Positions 41,383-41,407 of a DNA stretch of 41,407 nucleotides are shown here, one piece after another. The first letter of the stretch is position 1. Every line of letters starts with the position of its first letter. The position numbers and the translations under genes are program-made. The notes beneath the pieces are model-generated. The model searched no databases. It was not told the DNA's origin and saw nothing but the letters and a program-made list of their open reading frames with translations. The DNA is from Gammaproteobacteria bacterium. Lineage in GTDB: Bacteria; Pseudomonadota; Gammaproteobacteria; Pseudomonadales; Balneatricaceae. Location of the stretch: contig JAQRMV010000011.1 of NCBI GenBank assembly GCA_028598985.1, forward strand, positions 1 through 41,407, written 5' to 3'.

Positions 41383-41407
41383 CTGGTTCCCATGTTCTGC
41401 GTGGGAA
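41383..41407. repeat. REP-like palindrome, cut by the window end
   Basis: CTGGTTCCCATG-TTCTGCGTGGGAA is another copy of the hairpin seen twice at 33020-33117, with one loop change (TTCTGC for CTCTGC). It lies 27 bases after the yhiN-type gene, and the unit probably continues beyond the window. Confidence 0.75.

Overview
The window is a compact, gene-dense stretch of a Gram-negative chromosome. Phenylacetate (paa) and homoprotocatechuate (hpa) genes close to the E. coli families, SPI-type signal peptides, a periplasmic binding protein without a lipobox, and scattered GTTCCCA...TGGGAA palindromes point to a gammaproteobacterium, most likely marine and of moderate GC. The genus cannot be fixed from the sequence alone. 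No rRNA, tRNA, CRISPR array, phage or transposase gene was recognised.

Region 1 (1-14095, all + strand) is a nucleoside uptake and salvage operon. It runs: SorC-family regulator, deoxyribose-phosphate aldolase, two-domain ALDH16-type aldehyde dehydrogenase, BMP-family nucleoside-binding protein, ABC ATPase, two permeases, cytidine deaminase, trimeric-type purine nucleoside phosphorylase, thymidine phosphorylase, phosphopentomutase and adenosine deaminase. Nucleosides are imported, deaminated and phosphorolysed. Deoxyribose-1-P is isomerised by DeoB and cleaved by DeoC to glyceraldehyde-3-P and acetaldehyde, and the aldehyde dehydrogenase probably oxidises the acetaldehyde. Most junctions from the ATPase to deoA are 4-nt start/stop overlaps. 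A strong hairpin separates the binding-protein gene from the ATPase gene.

Region 2 (14092-28398) is a phenylacetate degradation cluster. paaK and an XRE-type regulator gene lie on the minus strand. paaZ is divergent, paaY is inverted inside the cluster, and paaG-I-J-A-B-C-D-E-X plus a fused enoyl-CoA hydratase/3-hydroxyacyl-CoA dehydrogenase lie on the plus strand. The fusion appears to replace separate paaF and paaH. A perfect 13-bp inverted repeat lies in the paaK/paaZ intergenic region.

Region 3 (28418-40059) is a 4-hydroxyphenylacetate / homoprotocatechuate meta-cleavage cluster. The minus-strand operon hpaF-E-G-H-I is divergent from hpaR (MarR). A second minus-strand operon holds an Acinetobacter C2-type hydroxylase oxygenase and hpaD, and is divergent from a TRAP transporter (P-Q-M) followed by an MFS exporter gene. 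Near-identical 18-bp palindromes stand before hpaF and before the hydroxylase gene, with a weaker copy before hpaR. These look like the HpaR regulon. The reductase component of the hydroxylase is not in the window.

Region 4 (40124-41407) holds a YhiN-type flavoprotein gene and, at the very end, another copy of the REP-like palindrome that also occurs as a 49-bp tandem pair before hpaR.
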